64,000 nucleotides of DNA from a virus: positions 124,001 to 188,000 of the IMG/VR virus record IMGVR_UViG_3300000553_000004; one strand, 5' to 3'. Within the stretch, counting starts at the first letter, position 1; the number at the start of each line of letters is the position of its first letter. Shown piece after piece: positions 31,944-40,251 of the stretch. The notes below the pieces were generated by a model, which did not search any database, was not told the origin of the DNA, and was given only the letters and a program-made list of their open reading frames with translations. The position numbers and the translations under genes are program-made.

Positions 31944-32642
31944 ATGAAAACATTACTCATTACCTCACTGTTAGTTCTCGTCGCCCTCACAACTGTTCCG
32001 GCAGTTCGAGCGGAAGTCAATCCTGTCTCTGTCGTTACCAACGCAGTCGAACAGGCCAAACGAGCGGTTGCCCAAGCCCAATCAGCCTTGGCATCCATTC
32101 AATCGTTGACAGGCGTCGTTATCTCGACGAACCAAACGGTTGTGTCAACCAATGCCACACAAGTCGCCACGACTAACGGAGTCAAGGCCACCATCAATGA
32201 GGCAGTCATCGATATTCTTCACGGTGTCACCACGGCGAGTAGTGACATCTATCAGGCATCCAAAACGGCGATTACAAAGGCGGTGGATTTCACTATGACC
32301 GAAACTCCGATTGTGGTCAAAGAGTTTCTCCATTGGAAAATGGCGGAGGCAATTGTCTACGCCGTCGCTTGGTCTGTCCCCGCCTTCGTCCTATTGTTTG
32401 TCGCGCGGGCTTTCAACAAACGTAGTCAGTCGGTGGAAGTTCCGGCCTCATCCAGAGACAAGACCGACCAAAACGATTACTCCGTCTTGAAGTGGGTATT
32501 CCGTAGTCTTGCCGCCTTGGCGTTCATGTATATCTTGGTCAATCAGGGGATGGTTATCACGAAGATTGCCTTGGCTCCCCGAGTGTATCTCATTGAATAC
32601 GTGGTTAGTACGGTTCATAATGGTGTTCCGCCGAGTCAATAA
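31944..32642 (+). CDS. Exported protein with coiled coil and two membrane segments
   Basis: A 232-aa protein. Signal peptide MKTLLITSLLVLVALTTVPA with an AVRA cleavage site near residue 23. Then an Ala/Gln/Thr/Val-rich helical region (VEQAKRAVAQAQSAL) and two membrane segments (about 137-155 and 185-208). The topology suggests an inner-membrane protein with a periplasmic coiled coil. No family recognised. A clear terminator follows. Confidence 0.76.
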   Translation: MKTLLITSLLVLVALTTVPAVRAEVNPVSVVTNAVEQAKRAVAQAQSALASIQSLTGVVISTNQTVVSTNATQVATTNGVKATINEAVIDILHGVTTASSDIYQASKTAITKAVDFTMTETPIVVKEFLHWKMAEAIVYAVAWSVPAFVLLFVARAFNKRSQSVEVPASSRDKTDQNDYSVLKWVFRSLAALAFMYILVNQGMVITKIALAPRVYLIEYVVSTVHNGVPPSQ

Positions 32643-32688
32643 AACTTTTGGTGTATGTTTGTTCTGCTGTAAGTTTGTTCGCAGAAAT

Positions 32689-32718
32689 CCCGTAGGTTGA
32701 AAAACTTACGGGGTTTTT
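32689..32718 (+). terminator. Intrinsic terminator
   Basis: CCCGTAGGTT-loop-AACTTACGGGG followed by TTTTTG. A second small hairpin (TTCTGC/GCAGAA) lies just upstream. Confidence 0.78.
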
Positions 32719-32736
32719 GTTTATATAGAGTCACGC

Positions 32737-32764
32737 TTGACTTATTTTAATCCTCTGATAGTAT
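32737..32764 (+). promoter_or_regulatory. Leaderless promoter for 32771 gene
   Basis: TTGACT-N16-TAGTAT, six bases before the ATG. Confidence 0.72.
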
Positions 32765-32770
32765 TGTTAT

Positions 32771-33145
32771 ATGAAACGGACTTCCACAAAAACCAAACCA
32801 CAAAGAATGTCTGGCTTCATGTCGGTATTGCCGACTCGACGAATCGTTCATGTCAAAATCATAAACATCAACAGCGGCGAATATCCATTCCAAGTTGTAT
32901 TGGTGGAAGACGACAAAGTGGTAGCAGAAGATTTTGAATTTTTCTTCGTGGCAGACCCATCATTAGTTAAACTTTATCCGACCCGAGAATCTGCCGTTCA
33001 CGGTGAACTTGAACGGTTACACGAAGAATACAGTAAAGAACGTCGGAAGTTGAGAATTCAACAGCAGAGATACAAGTGGGCATTACGTCAGGTTGAAGAT
33101 TACAAACACTTCGACGAATTGCAAAATCCAATCTTTACACAATAA
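32771..33145 (+). CDS. Hypothetical 124-aa protein
   Basis: Basic N-terminus, a beta-rich middle (YPFQVVLVEDDKVVAEDFEFF) and a strongly charged helical C-terminus (RLHEEYSKERRKLRIQQQR), probably a coiled coil. No family recognised. Confidence 0.73.
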   Translation: MKRTSTKTKPQRMSGFMSVLPTRRIVHVKIININSGEYPFQVVLVEDDKVVAEDFEFFFVADPSLVKLYPTRESAVHGELERLHEEYSKERRKLRIQQQRYKWALRQVEDYKHFDELQNPIFTQ

Positions 33146-33148
33146 AAT

Positions 33149-33424
33149 ATGAAACCCGTTAAATTTGAATCATTTCACAAATCACACCAGCGAATTTTTG
33201 GAAGTAAACCCACCTTCCGAGAAATGGCATTAGGCGATGGAATTAACAGACACCAACGCCGTGTGATTAATACGGAGAATGTGAGTGAGGCGGTTATCAC
33301 CAGAACCAAACCTACCAAATCTAAAAAGAAAACTCTTTGTCCCCACTGCGCCACGACCAATTTGATTAAGGTGGATGCGTACAGCAATGAATGTACTAAT
33401 TGTGGTTGGAATGAGTTGAGTTGA
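33149..33424 (+). CDS. Zinc-ribbon protein
   Basis: A 91-aa protein with a basic N-terminal 60 residues and a C-terminal ribbon CPHC (68-71) ... CTNCGW (84-89). Likely nucleic-acid binding. Function unknown. Confidence 0.76.
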   Translation: MKPVKFESFHKSHQRIFGSKPTFREMALGDGINRHQRRVINTENVSEAVITRTKPTKSKKKTLCPHCATTNLIKVDAYSNECTNCGWNELS

Positions 33425-33425
33425 T

Positions 33426-33719
33426 ATGAATATCAAAGTAATAAATCTTGTAGAATTTGAAGCCATCGTAAGGGCCAAATTGAAACACAATTGGGACAGA
33501 GACATCAAACAACATCAGACTTGTAATTTGATTGGATACTTGATGACGTCAGGCTTTCCTAAATTGGATGTCAACAACTTTGGTGTATTTCTCAAATCAT
33601 TACAAGAATCAATCGTCATAGACTCCGTGGCCGTGGATTTGAATGATGCTACATATTACTATCTAATCAACGGAACTTCACAAGGATTAATCAAGAAATC
33701 CGATGTTCAGCCAGTGTGA
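33426..33719 (+). CDS. Hypothetical 97-aa protein
   Basis: Begins one base after the previous stop. Helical first half (VEFEAIVRAKLKHNWDRD) and a YYYLINGTSQG loop. No family recognised. Confidence 0.72.
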   Translation: MNIKVINLVEFEAIVRAKLKHNWDRDIKQHQTCNLIGYLMTSGFPKLDVNNFGVFLKSLQESIVIDSVAVDLNDATYYYLINGTSQGLIKKSDVQPV

Positions 33720-33731
33720 AATCGTGAAGGC

Positions 33732-33759
33732 TTGACTTATTTCATAGGTCTGATAAATT
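33732..33759 (+). promoter_or_regulatory. Leaderless promoter for 33767 gene
   Basis: TTGACT-N16-TAAATT with TGA before the -10; seven bases to the ATG. Confidence 0.68.
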
Positions 33760-33766
33760 AACTCCA

Positions 33767-34147
33767 ATGAACGAAGAACCAACACCGACAAAAAACGTAG
33801 AAAAAGTGACGAACTTTCTATTTTATTACGATTGTATTCCAGAGACAAATGCAATTCGTCTTAAATTATTGAATTTGGCAGAAATTATTCAAATCAATAA
33901 ATACGATTTTGTGTTTCAGATGCCTACCGTTCACGTCATGGACACCACCAAAAATGTTAAACCGACTATCGAAAAGTATATTAATTGGAGAGGTAAAGAA
34001 CGTGAACGGGAAGTGTATCCTAAACCTAAACCATTCCCATACGCACATTATTTGGTATTTTCCTCACCATTAACAGAAAAAGAATTGGAATTTTGGAGAA
34101 TTTTTAAATTGGGATATTTATCCCATCGATGCGGAGTTTATTTATGA
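33767..34147 (+). CDS. Hypothetical 126-aa protein
   Basis: Lys/Pro-rich region (KEREREVYPKPKPFPYAHY) and a C-terminal helix (LTEKELEFWRIFKLG). ATGA overlap with the next gene. No family recognised. Confidence 0.72.
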   Translation: MNEEPTPTKNVEKVTNFLFYYDCIPETNAIRLKLLNLAEIIQINKYDFVFQMPTVHVMDTTKNVKPTIEKYINWRGKEREREVYPKPKPFPYAHYLVFSSPLTEKELEFWRIFKLGYLSHRCGVYL

Positions 34148-34647
34148 AACCTATTAGTCAAAGAGTGGCCGAGAAATTGGAACGAGAAAGAAAGGAACGT
34201 ATGAGACGTTCTACCGGAGAAAAACGGTATAAATCTTTTAGTATTCCACTATACGGATACCCCTACATTGAGACTGAGGGTGATATTCTATTTCTAAAGA
34301 TGCAGGCCAAGAAATTTGTCGATACGTGTGTACATTTCGCTCCATCTCAATTTTTGCAACTGGTGAAAGATGCCATTCACGAAAAAGAAGAGAACGAGAT
34401 TACACGGAGAAACACTCCGCCGGTGCCGGAGGTGTTGTTGATGTCGCCCACTGTGTCGGCATACACAGAACCGACTGTAGCTCCACTGACAGAAGAACAG
34501 TTGAATGATTTATCTGAACTATCTGACGCATTACGTTCTAATAGAAGTGTCCCCGAGACTCCTCTACCGTCTAGTGTACTACGAGCCACATCCAACTTAG
34601 GTGACTATTACACGAGTGCGGCAATCCATTACACAGCCATAGGGTGA
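34144..34647 (+). CDS. Hypothetical 167-aa protein
   Basis: From the ATG at 34144 (ATGA overlap). Highly basic N-terminus (VAEKLERERKERMRRSTGEKR), a helical middle and a Ser/Pro/Thr-rich C-terminal tail. No family recognised. Confidence 0.73.
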   Translation: MKPISQRVAEKLERERKERMRRSTGEKRYKSFSIPLYGYPYIETEGDILFLKMQAKKFVDTCVHFAPSQFLQLVKDAIHEKEENEITRRNTPPVPEVLLMSPTVSAYTEPTVAPLTEEQLNDLSELSDALRSNRSVPETPLPSSVLRATSNLGDYYTSAAIHYTAIG

Positions 34648-34652
34648 GAGGC

Positions 34653-34680
34653 TTGACTTGTTATAATACTGTGTTAGATT
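34653..34680 (+). promoter_or_regulatory. Leaderless promoter for 34687 gene
   Basis: TTGACT-N16-TAGATT, six bases before the ATG. Confidence 0.68.
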
Positions 34681-34686
34681 GTTGTT

Positions 34687-35025
34687 ATGAAAATTTCACG
34701 TTGGCCATCAAATATTATCGACTTTATTCGTAGTATCGACTTGATTGGGGTTATGATTATCGTTGCCATTATCGGTCTACAGGCGGCGATGCTGCTGCCG
34801 GCTTTGGCGAAAGCTAAAGAAAAAGCCAAGAAGAATAGAGTCATCGAACGGCAGAGAGTAAAATATGGGACGTTCGCCATTGGTGATGTCGTATTTGTCA
34901 AGAGTATAAACGTCAAGGGTGGTATCAACAACATTGACGGCGATTACATGGATATTTTGACTATTGGTAAGGATGGTCAACCGACGATTCTTAAAGGTAT
35001 TAACGTATCACTGATAACCAAATGA
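34687..35025 (+). CDS. Pseudopilin-like N-terminus with SH3-like domain
   Basis: A 112-aa protein. Residues 18-48 (DLIGVMIIVAIIGLQAAM then LLPALAKAKEKAKK) match the hydrophobic helix and following charged segment of bacterial pseudopilins, in the form I associate with Verrucomicrobiota/Lentisphaerota. The conserved Phe/Glu of the prepilin peptidase site are missing (Asp-Leu-Ile-Gly instead of Phe-x-x-x-Glu), so processing is doubtful. The rest is a small beta barrel (FAIGDVVFVKSI). Possibly a captured host fragment. Confidence 0.72.
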   Translation: MKISRWPSNIIDFIRSIDLIGVMIIVAIIGLQAAMLLPALAKAKEKAKKNRVIERQRVKYGTFAIGDVVFVKSINVKGGINNIDGDYMDILTIGKDGQPTILKGINVSLITK

Positions 35026-35204
35026 ATAAAATCATTTTCAATGAAGAATCTTGGCCTTATACCGGCAGAAAAGTTCCTGAGGGAGTTCAATTGTCGGTGA
35101 GATTTCCTTGTGATAACAAGGGTAAGACGTCAAGTTGGAAAGACCTTTGTTGGTATAATTCCACAAGGGATATCTGGATTTATCTGTCAACGTTACCTAA
35201 ATAA
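35022..35204 (+). CDS. Hypothetical 60-aa protein
   Basis: ATGA overlap with the previous gene. Trp/Tyr-rich (SSWKDLCWYNSTRDIWIY). No family recognised. Confidence 0.68.
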   Translation: MNKIIFNEESWPYTGRKVPEGVQLSVRFPCDNKGKTSSWKDLCWYNSTRDIWIYLSTLPK

Positions 35205-35207
35205 TTT

Positions 35208-35720
35208 ATGAAAACTAAAATCAAAGACTTTTTTATCAAAATCGGCAATCTTATTGTAATATCTACCCTCATTGGTATCACAGGATGTATCATCTTTGCC
35301 GTGTGGGTCGGAGCGGTCATCAATTCTGTTCTTGATTGGATTGTCGCCGGTGATGGTTGTAGCCATAATACCACGAAACCAACAACGGAATATATTGAAC
35401 TATCTCCCAAAGCGATTCCAACTGGCGAACAGGTTGAATCGGCCTTCGTCAAGAAAGAATTGCCCACCGCATATTCACCGACTGACAATCCCTTATATCA
35501 GATGCAAAAGGACTACGACGAGTGGAAGGCCAAACCGAAGGTTGGACTTGAAGTTGTTTTCAAGGCGGTGGACGATTCAAACGTCAGAATGTCGGACGCA
35601 AAATCTAAAATGGAACGAATTCTGGCTGCTCAGAAGAACCGTCGTATTCTCCGTGATAGTAAGGGTAGATTTATTAAAGGTACTGGAGTTTCGTTTAGTA
35701 AACGTTTCAAAGCCAACTAA
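35208..35720 (+). CDS. Membrane-anchored protein with basic tail
   Basis: A 170-aa protein with a membrane segment (about 11-36, IGNLIVISTLIGITGCIIFAV), then a Pro/Thr linker and a charged helical, Arg/Lys-rich C-terminus (RMSDAKSKMERILAAQKNRR). Start AATTTATG. No family recognised. Confidence 0.73.
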   Translation: MKTKIKDFFIKIGNLIVISTLIGITGCIIFAVWVGAVINSVLDWIVAGDGCSHNTTKPTTEYIELSPKAIPTGEQVESAFVKKELPTAYSPTDNPLYQMQKDYDEWKAKPKVGLEVVFKAVDDSNVRMSDAKSKMERILAAQKNRRILRDSKGRFIKGTGVSFSKRFKAN

Positions 35721-35730
35721 CATCATCGTT

Positions 35731-36021
35731 ATGGAAATGTACAGTATAAACATAAATGAAAGTAAAACCGAAATATTTCGGGTGTTGACAATTCTATTTT
35801 CTAAAGGTTATGTGTTTTCGGATAATAGAATTAACACGATTGGACAGTTTGACCGGAGTTACGGTGGTGATTCGTTTTCTTATTGGCTGTATTTAGTTAT
35901 AGGTTCCGAACGGGCGAATGGATGTAAGGTACAAATGCACGCATTCACCAGTCATCAGATGGGCAGTACGACCGTCGCGGTTGAGGATTTTGTAAATAAA
36001 ATTCATGAAAAAGAAATATAA
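35731..36021 (+). CDS. HGFVF-family paralogue (upstream pair, copy 1)
   Basis: A 96-aa protein from the ATG at 35731. It shares the frame F..VLTILFSKGYVFSDNR ... W ... ERANGCKVQMHAF ... VEDFVNKI with the expanded family at 41.0-42.9 kb. The common core is a helix, a G(F/Y)VF strand, a middle Trp, an E(C)(R/K)MV strand and a final (T/V)LEDFLK helix. Function unknown; overlaps the next gene by 17 bases. Confidence 0.74.
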   Translation: MEMYSININESKTEIFRVLTILFSKGYVFSDNRINTIGQFDRSYGGDSFSYWLYLVIGSERANGCKVQMHAFTSHQMGSTTVAVEDFVNKIHEKEI

Positions 36022-36295
36022 AATAAAATTGACGACTAATAATGTAAAGGAAATCATTACGACTTTACTTGGAGTCCATAGTTTCGTTTTTAACCTTGAG
36101 AGATATAGAACGTGGGAGTCGGTGGAACTTGAAATTATCAAATCTGATAAGGGATTACGTTGGCCTTGGATTCTTTTGGGTTATACTGATAGATGTAGTA
36201 AGACGATAATACCGTCGAGGGTTGATTGGGATGGCCTTGATGATTACAAGGAAATAACTCTTGACGAATTTATTAAAAAGGAATTGACAGTATGA
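36005..36295 (+). CDS. HGFVF-family paralogue (upstream pair, copy 2)
   Basis: A 96-aa protein: NVKEIITTLLGVHSFVFNLERYRTW ... W.WILLG.TDRCSKTI ... EITLDEFIKK, a diverged member of the family described at 35731. ATGA overlap with the next gene. Confidence 0.72.
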   Translation: MKKKYKIKLTTNNVKEIITTLLGVHSFVFNLERYRTWESVELEIIKSDKGLRWPWILLGYTDRCSKTIIPSRVDWDGLDDYKEITLDEFIKKELTV

Positions 36296-36696
36296 GTTGC
36301 ATTATTAAACCGGCGGTTATATGTGAGACGGCCACATACCAACCAAAATTTAAACTAGGACAGACTGTTAATGTCAATACTAAGTGGGATGCTGACATGA
36401 CCGATGATGATTCGTTGTTTGTTATAGGAACTCATTTAGAATTAAAAAAGTGGATAACGTCCTTGGAGGCTTCCGGCGATTCATATGATAATTCAGATAC
36501 GACGCATACATTATATTTGACTTATTATATCCGAGGCGACTATTGCCAATGGAGCTGGGAAGAATCATTGATATTATATTGTAGTAATGAGGCTAGAGGC
36601 AAAAAAATATTAGCTAGTGACATAGACAAGGCGTTTCGCACATTCACCTACACCGATTTTGAGAAATTTAAAAAAGAGTATCTATGCCAACCGTAA
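36292..36696 (+). CDS. Paired hypothetical (SH3-like), copy 1
   Basis: A 134-aa protein with QPKFKLGQTVNVN near residue 20 and TLYLTYYIRGDYCQWSWEESLILYCSNEAR later. The next gene shows the same layout (KPKYMTGQTIEIK; TLYITYNQEMSTCGCQWEVDCELYCSNT), so the two are paralogues. No family recognised. Confidence 0.72.
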   Translation: MSCIIKPAVICETATYQPKFKLGQTVNVNTKWDADMTDDDSLFVIGTHLELKKWITSLEASGDSYDNSDTTHTLYLTYYIRGDYCQWSWEESLILYCSNEARGKKILASDIDKAFRTFTYTDFEKFKKEYLCQP

Positions 36697-37079
36697 CCAC
36701 ACAATTTGTCCGCCCTATAATCGGCGTTCCGTCGCCATATAAACCAAAATATATGACGGGTCAGACGATTGAGATTAAAAATTCAATCAGACCACAATTC
36801 GAAATAATCATAGCAACATACTACCAAGTATCAAAGGTATATTCATCACTACAAAGCGGCCGTTTCGACGATTCATGTTCCAATCGCACATTATACATCA
36901 CATATAACCAAGAAATGTCGACGTGTGGGTGTCAGTGGGAAGTTGATTGTGAACTTTATTGTAGTAATACCAATCTGTTACAGTCGGATAAATATTTCAA
37001 CAAATCAACAATGAGTTATTGGGGTTGGTCGGTTGGATATGTGACAGATGATGGCGGAATTAACATAATCACTCCATAA
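36684..37079 (+). CDS. Paired hypothetical (SH3-like), copy 2
   Basis: A 131-aa paralogue of the preceding gene (see there), overlapping it by 13 bases. Low charge, Ser/Tyr-rich, ending in a Gly/Trp segment. Function unknown. Confidence 0.7.
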   Translation: MPTVTTQFVRPIIGVPSPYKPKYMTGQTIEIKNSIRPQFEIIIATYYQVSKVYSSLQSGRFDDSCSNRTLYITYNQEMSTCGCQWEVDCELYCSNTNLLQSDKYFNKSTMSYWGWSVGYVTDDGGINIITP

Positions 37080-37083
37080 CACA

Positions 37084-37380
37084 ATGAAAACCAACGCATT
37101 CAGTTTAATTGAAACATTGGTGGTAATCGCAATCGTGATTTATCTCACATCGGCATTGTCGCTTTGGAACTATTTCCGAATTGTTCATGGCAGAGACGGT
37201 GCGTGGTCACACTCGACTCCAGACACGGCTGATGTTTTTGTCACACTCATTCCGGTAGTCAATACAGCGTTCTCTTTTCTATTTTGGACGTCATCGCCTC
37301 GTAGAGATGGACGTGGGTTTTATTTGAATTTTAATAAGATTAATAAAATAATCACAAAATTATTTTGTGTAAAGAAGTGA
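37084..37380 (+). CDS. Prepilin-type N-terminus membrane protein
   Basis: A 98-aa protein. NAFSLIETLVVIAIVIYL (4-21) is a textbook prepilin N-methylation motif with Phe and the +5 Glu, preceded by a short basic leader. A second hydrophobic segment (54-68) follows, so this is not a normal pilin body. It may enter the host type II/IV secretion pathway as a decoy or be a captured fragment. Second pilin-like gene in 2.5 kb. Confidence 0.72.
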   Translation: MKTNAFSLIETLVVIAIVIYLTSALSLWNYFRIVHGRDGAWSHSTPDTADVFVTLIPVVNTAFSFLFWTSSPRRDGRGFYLNFNKINKIITKLFCVKK

Positions 37381-37393
37381 AAACTTTAATATC

Positions 37394-37603
37394 ATGACAA
37401 TTACCAAAGATACAACTGTGACAGTGGTGGATGGAAACTTCAAAATATTGATGGGGCCTGCTCTAACCACCTTCTACGCCAAGGAAAACACAGGCAGTGA
37501 AAACTCAAAGTTTGTGTTACGAACCAACGGTGAGATTGACAGACTGATAACGATGTTACAGGCAGCTAAAGAGACGATGAAACTGATTATCGTCGCATCT
37601 TGA
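37394..37603 (+). CDS. Hypothetical 69-aa protein
   Basis: Small alpha/beta protein (TTVTVVDGNFKILMGP; EIDRLITMLQAAKETM). No family recognised. Confidence 0.68.
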   Translation: MTITKDTTVTVVDGNFKILMGPALTTFYAKENTGSENSKFVLRTNGEIDRLITMLQAAKETMKLIIVAS

Positions 37604-37606
37604 AAT

Positions 37607-37801
37607 ATGAACTTTATATTAACATACTTAATGGTTTTTTTAATCATCGCCGTCATTCTTACAATATCATTTGGCTTGGTCGTTGGTACAATCAGTGGAG
37701 TGATGTATTTAATTGCCCACAACCATCCAATTTGGGCAGTTTTGTTCGCCATAGCCGTTGTATCACTCATCACAACCACGGTAATTGGATTGATTTGGTG
37801 A
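37607..37801 (+). CDS. Two-pass small membrane protein
   Basis: A 64-aa protein with two hydrophobic segments (about 3-33, 40-63). It stops TGG TGA; an open stretch coding for a charged tail (GEAKKQFDDAKKEDLD...) continues in the -1 frame to 37895 without a start codon (see findings), so the present stop may be a frameshift product. Confidence 0.68.
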   Translation: MNFILTYLMVFLIIAVILTISFGLVVGTISGVMYLIAHNHPIWAVLFAIAVVSLITTTVIGLIW

Positions 37802-37908
37802 AGCCAAGAAACAATTTGACGATGCTAAAAAAGAAGACTTAGATTCATTCGGCCATTCTTGGATACCTCAAAGACATACACCCAAGAACATATAACAATT
37901 AAATACAC

Positions 37909-38187
37909 ATGAAAATTCAAGTAACCATAAAGGGTAAGGAGATTAAAGTAGAATCTTCAATCTTGTCATACATGCTCACCGCTCACAGTCTCGGTCTTCG
38001 AGATTGGGTAGAGTCAGAAAAGAATGGATTTATTAAAGGTTTAACCAACGGAGTTGACCGTGAGACAGCAGAAAGAAATCTTGGGTATTTGTATGATGCA
38101 TTGGATACGATTGCAAGTCACCGAGATGCCAACGATAAACTTAAAAAGATTTTGGATGAGGCGTGTAACACCGTTTCCGAAGCTTAG
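37909..38187 (+). CDS. Hypothetical 92-aa protein
   Basis: Beta strand start (KIQVTIKGKEIKVES) and helical remainder. Ends acidic. No family recognised. Confidence 0.72.
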   Translation: MKIQVTIKGKEIKVESSILSYMLTAHSLGLRDWVESEKNGFIKGLTNGVDRETAERNLGYLYDALDTIASHRDANDKLKKILDEACNTVSEA

Positions 38188-38200
38188 AAATACATTTAAT

Positions 38201-38575
38201 ATGAAAAAACGAGCCAGAGACATTAACATTGGTGATACAGTCAAATTTGAAGTGGTAACGGCGATTGAAATCACTCCGAGAGGTAAATACGTATTCAAAT
38301 CGGAACGTTGTTATCAATCAGGCGGCATTATGGGAGCTGGTATCAATCCTGAACAGTGGGTTTCTTTAAATAATTTTGAATTCTTGGATGCTCTCGAAGG
38401 AACCGAAATTTCCAAAGGCGGTTATGATGAAGAATATAATTCATACCTATACCGAATCTTTGAACATAAGGGTAAGTTCTATAAATTTGAATATGTCAAT
38501 GGCGAAATGTACAAATCCTACGAAGTCAAAAAGACAAGTTGGATGGAGTATAAATGTGATTGGGTAGAAGTATGA
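38201..38575 (+). CDS. Hypothetical 124-aa protein
   Basis: From the ATG at 38201. Starts RARDINIGDTVKFEVV, a small-barrel pattern, followed by Tyr/Glu-rich beta strands (YNSYLYRIFEHKGKFYKFEY). ATGA overlap with the next gene. No family recognised. Confidence 0.72.
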   Translation: MKKRARDINIGDTVKFEVVTAIEITPRGKYVFKSERCYQSGGIMGAGINPEQWVSLNNFEFLDALEGTEISKGGYDEEYNSYLYRIFEHKGKFYKFEYVNGEMYKSYEVKKTSWMEYKCDWVEV

Positions 38576-38748
38576 AAAAGAAATTCAGCGTGACAATGAA
38601 CTGGCAAATCTTTATGTCACTCGCCATGGTAACATACAAAGATATTGAGGCTAAAGACGTGGAAGAAGCCAAGGAGATTGCCTTGAATCGATTCAATACA
38701 TTACACAACTGGACAGAAGGATGGGTTCAACAAGTTGAAGAATTGTGA
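38572..38748 (+). CDS. Hypothetical 58-aa protein
   Basis: From the ATGA overlap at 38572. The pattern FSVTMNWQIFMSLAMV ... IEAKDVEEAKEIAL suggests a single beta-beta-alpha domain. The stop is three bases before the next -35. Confidence 0.68.
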   Translation: MKKKFSVTMNWQIFMSLAMVTYKDIEAKDVEEAKEIALNRFNTLHNWTEGWVQQVEEL

Positions 38749-38751
38749 CGC

Positions 38752-38779
38752 TTGACCAACGAACCATTTGTGGTAATAT
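38752..38779 (+). promoter_or_regulatory. Leaderless promoter for 38786 gene
   Basis: TTGACC-N16-TAATAT with TG before the -10; six bases to the ATG. Confidence 0.7.
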
Positions 38780-38785
38780 AACAAC

Positions 38786-39049
38786 ATGAAAACTTTATCG
38801 ACAAAATACCACACTCTGAACGGCGGTATTCCTACCAAGACGCCGGCCAATGTAGGTGAAAATAGTATAGGCATGGACACTGGCTGTCAACGGAATTGGT
38901 TGCATTTGTGGATTGGACATCACAGACCTGCCACGAAAAAAGAAAAGAAAGATGGTATGGAAGATGACATTTGGGTATCCGAGTCTGTTCATTTGTCCCG
39001 TGAAGATGCTCAACACTTAGTTGATGAAATCAATGAGCGGTTATTCTAA
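38786..39049 (+). CDS. Hypothetical 87-aa protein
   Basis: Contains NWLHLWIGHHRPATKKEKKDG in the middle and a helical end (SREDAQHLVDEINERL). No family recognised. Confidence 0.72.
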   Translation: MKTLSTKYHTLNGGIPTKTPANVGENSIGMDTGCQRNWLHLWIGHHRPATKKEKKDGMEDDIWVSESVHLSREDAQHLVDEINERLF

Positions 39050-39107
39050 AATATATCATTTGGTTTTAGAAACCGCCGGTAAGACAAAATGAAAACTATA
39101 ACAATAC

Positions 39108-39287
39108 ATGAGGGTTGAACGTATATACGTTTTTATGAATATTAAATGTGACATGACAGAGAAGGAATACGCCGCTTGGATTTGTAAAATGATTATGGAT
39201 GAACTTGAGGAACGGACAGGGAAAAGATGGCCACCACGTATAACCGTGAAAGAGGGCTTGACCAATGAAATAAATTTGGTAGGATAA
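39108..39287 (+). CDS. Hypothetical small helical protein
   Basis: A frame open from ATG 39108 (59 aa), with an alternative in-frame ATG at 39135 (50 aa). TATAAC lies five bases before 39108. Acidic helix (EYAAWICKMIMDELEERTGK). The 3' end runs through the -35 and spacer of the next promoter. Confidence 0.55.
   Translation: MRVERIYVFMNIKCDMTEKEYAAWICKMIMDELEERTGKRWPPRITVKEGLTNEINLVG
39258..39285 (+). promoter_or_regulatory. Leaderless promoter for 39292 gene
   Basis: TTGACC-N16-TAGGAT with TG before the -10; six bases to the ATG. Lies inside the 3' end of the preceding frame. Confidence 0.62.
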
Positions 39288-39291
39288 AGGT

Positions 39292-39693
39292 ATGAATTTG
39301 CCTACCGAATTAAAGATTGCATGTCCTAATTGTGACCAGCATATATCATTTCCGATATCCATGATAGGACAAATCATACCATGCCCTAATTGTGAATTGA
39401 GTATGTCATTAAATGTTCAAGGTCATTCGTTGGTAACTCCCAAAGAACCGCCTATTACTCAAGACGGTGTAATATGCCCCCACTGTAAAGGACAAATGGA
39501 AAAAACCAAGAGAACCGAATCCAATTTCATCTTACAATTGTTAGGGGTTATATTGTTTATTATCGGACTGGGGTTTTGTTTTACATTGATTGGCGCCATC
39601 ATCGGTATTCCACTCATGATTGTGGCTGGTAGAATGGGATTTAAAAAGGAAAAAGTTTGGTTGTGTAATTGTGGTTATTTCTATAAAATATGA
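39292..39693 (+). CDS. Zinc-ribbon membrane protein
   Basis: A 133-aa protein with two N-terminal CPNC ribbons (11-14, 31-34), a CPHC (about 60-63), a long membrane hairpin (about 76-110) and a final CNCG pair. Zinc ribbons fused to membrane helices occur in bacterial stress proteins; function here unknown. ATGA overlap with the next gene. Confidence 0.76.
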   Translation: MNLPTELKIACPNCDQHISFPISMIGQIIPCPNCELSMSLNVQGHSLVTPKEPPITQDGVICPHCKGQMEKTKRTESNFILQLLGVILFIIGLGFCFTLIGAIIGIPLMIVAGRMGFKKEKVWLCNCGYFYKI

Positions 39694-40175
39694 ATAAAAT
39701 CATTGTCGGTATAATGTTCTCTATTATAGTGTTTAGTGGATTCATGGTGTATTACAGCCTGACTACACCATACGTTGCCCCTACCACACCCAATGAGTCA
39801 GTAACAAGTGAATACTTACAGATATTCCATTCGGTATCACCCACACCAAAGAGTATGAACGGTGAAAGTGTTAATATAGGAGATTCGATTGGAATTGCCC
39901 TTATAGATGACATCTCACCAGAGGATAACGGATACTATATAGAACGTAATCGTTTTGGAGATGATGGAGTATTGAAGGTAGTAGGATATGGTAAGGAATC
40001 AGATGATAAGATTACTGATGACTATATGCCTATAATCCGACTAACCGATGGTCGGCTTGTTAAGATTTCTGTCTCCATAAAGAGACTGACAGTTAGCCAT
40101 AATCCGGTTGACCGTAGTCTGTGGAATGACTATCAGTGGTTGGGAACTCTACCACACCGATATTACTTTAAGTAA
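39690..40175 (+). CDS. Membrane-anchored hypothetical protein
   Basis: A 161-aa protein with a single N-terminal anchor (about 3-24, IIVGIMFSIIVFSGFMVYYSL), a Pro/Thr/Ser linker, and an exported beta-rich domain. Last protein gene before a 0.9 kb non-coding region. Confidence 0.74.
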   Translation: MNKIIVGIMFSIIVFSGFMVYYSLTTPYVAPTTPNESVTSEYLQIFHSVSPTPKSMNGESVNIGDSIGIALIDDISPEDNGYYIERNRFGDDGVLKVVGYGKESDDKITDDYMPIIRLTDGRLVKISVSIKRLTVSHNPVDRSLWNDYQWLGTLPHRYYFK

Positions 40176-40251
40176 ACGTATCCACTTACATCCCCATATA
40201 CGGAGAGGGTACGACCAGTGAAGTTAAACAAAGCTAGACCCTATAAGGGGA

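Noticed and set aside
35272-36021. A 249-codon plus-strand frame
   Set aside because: Its first 150 codons are out of frame with the membrane-anchored gene 35208-35720; only the last 96 codons, from ATG 35731, are a real gene.
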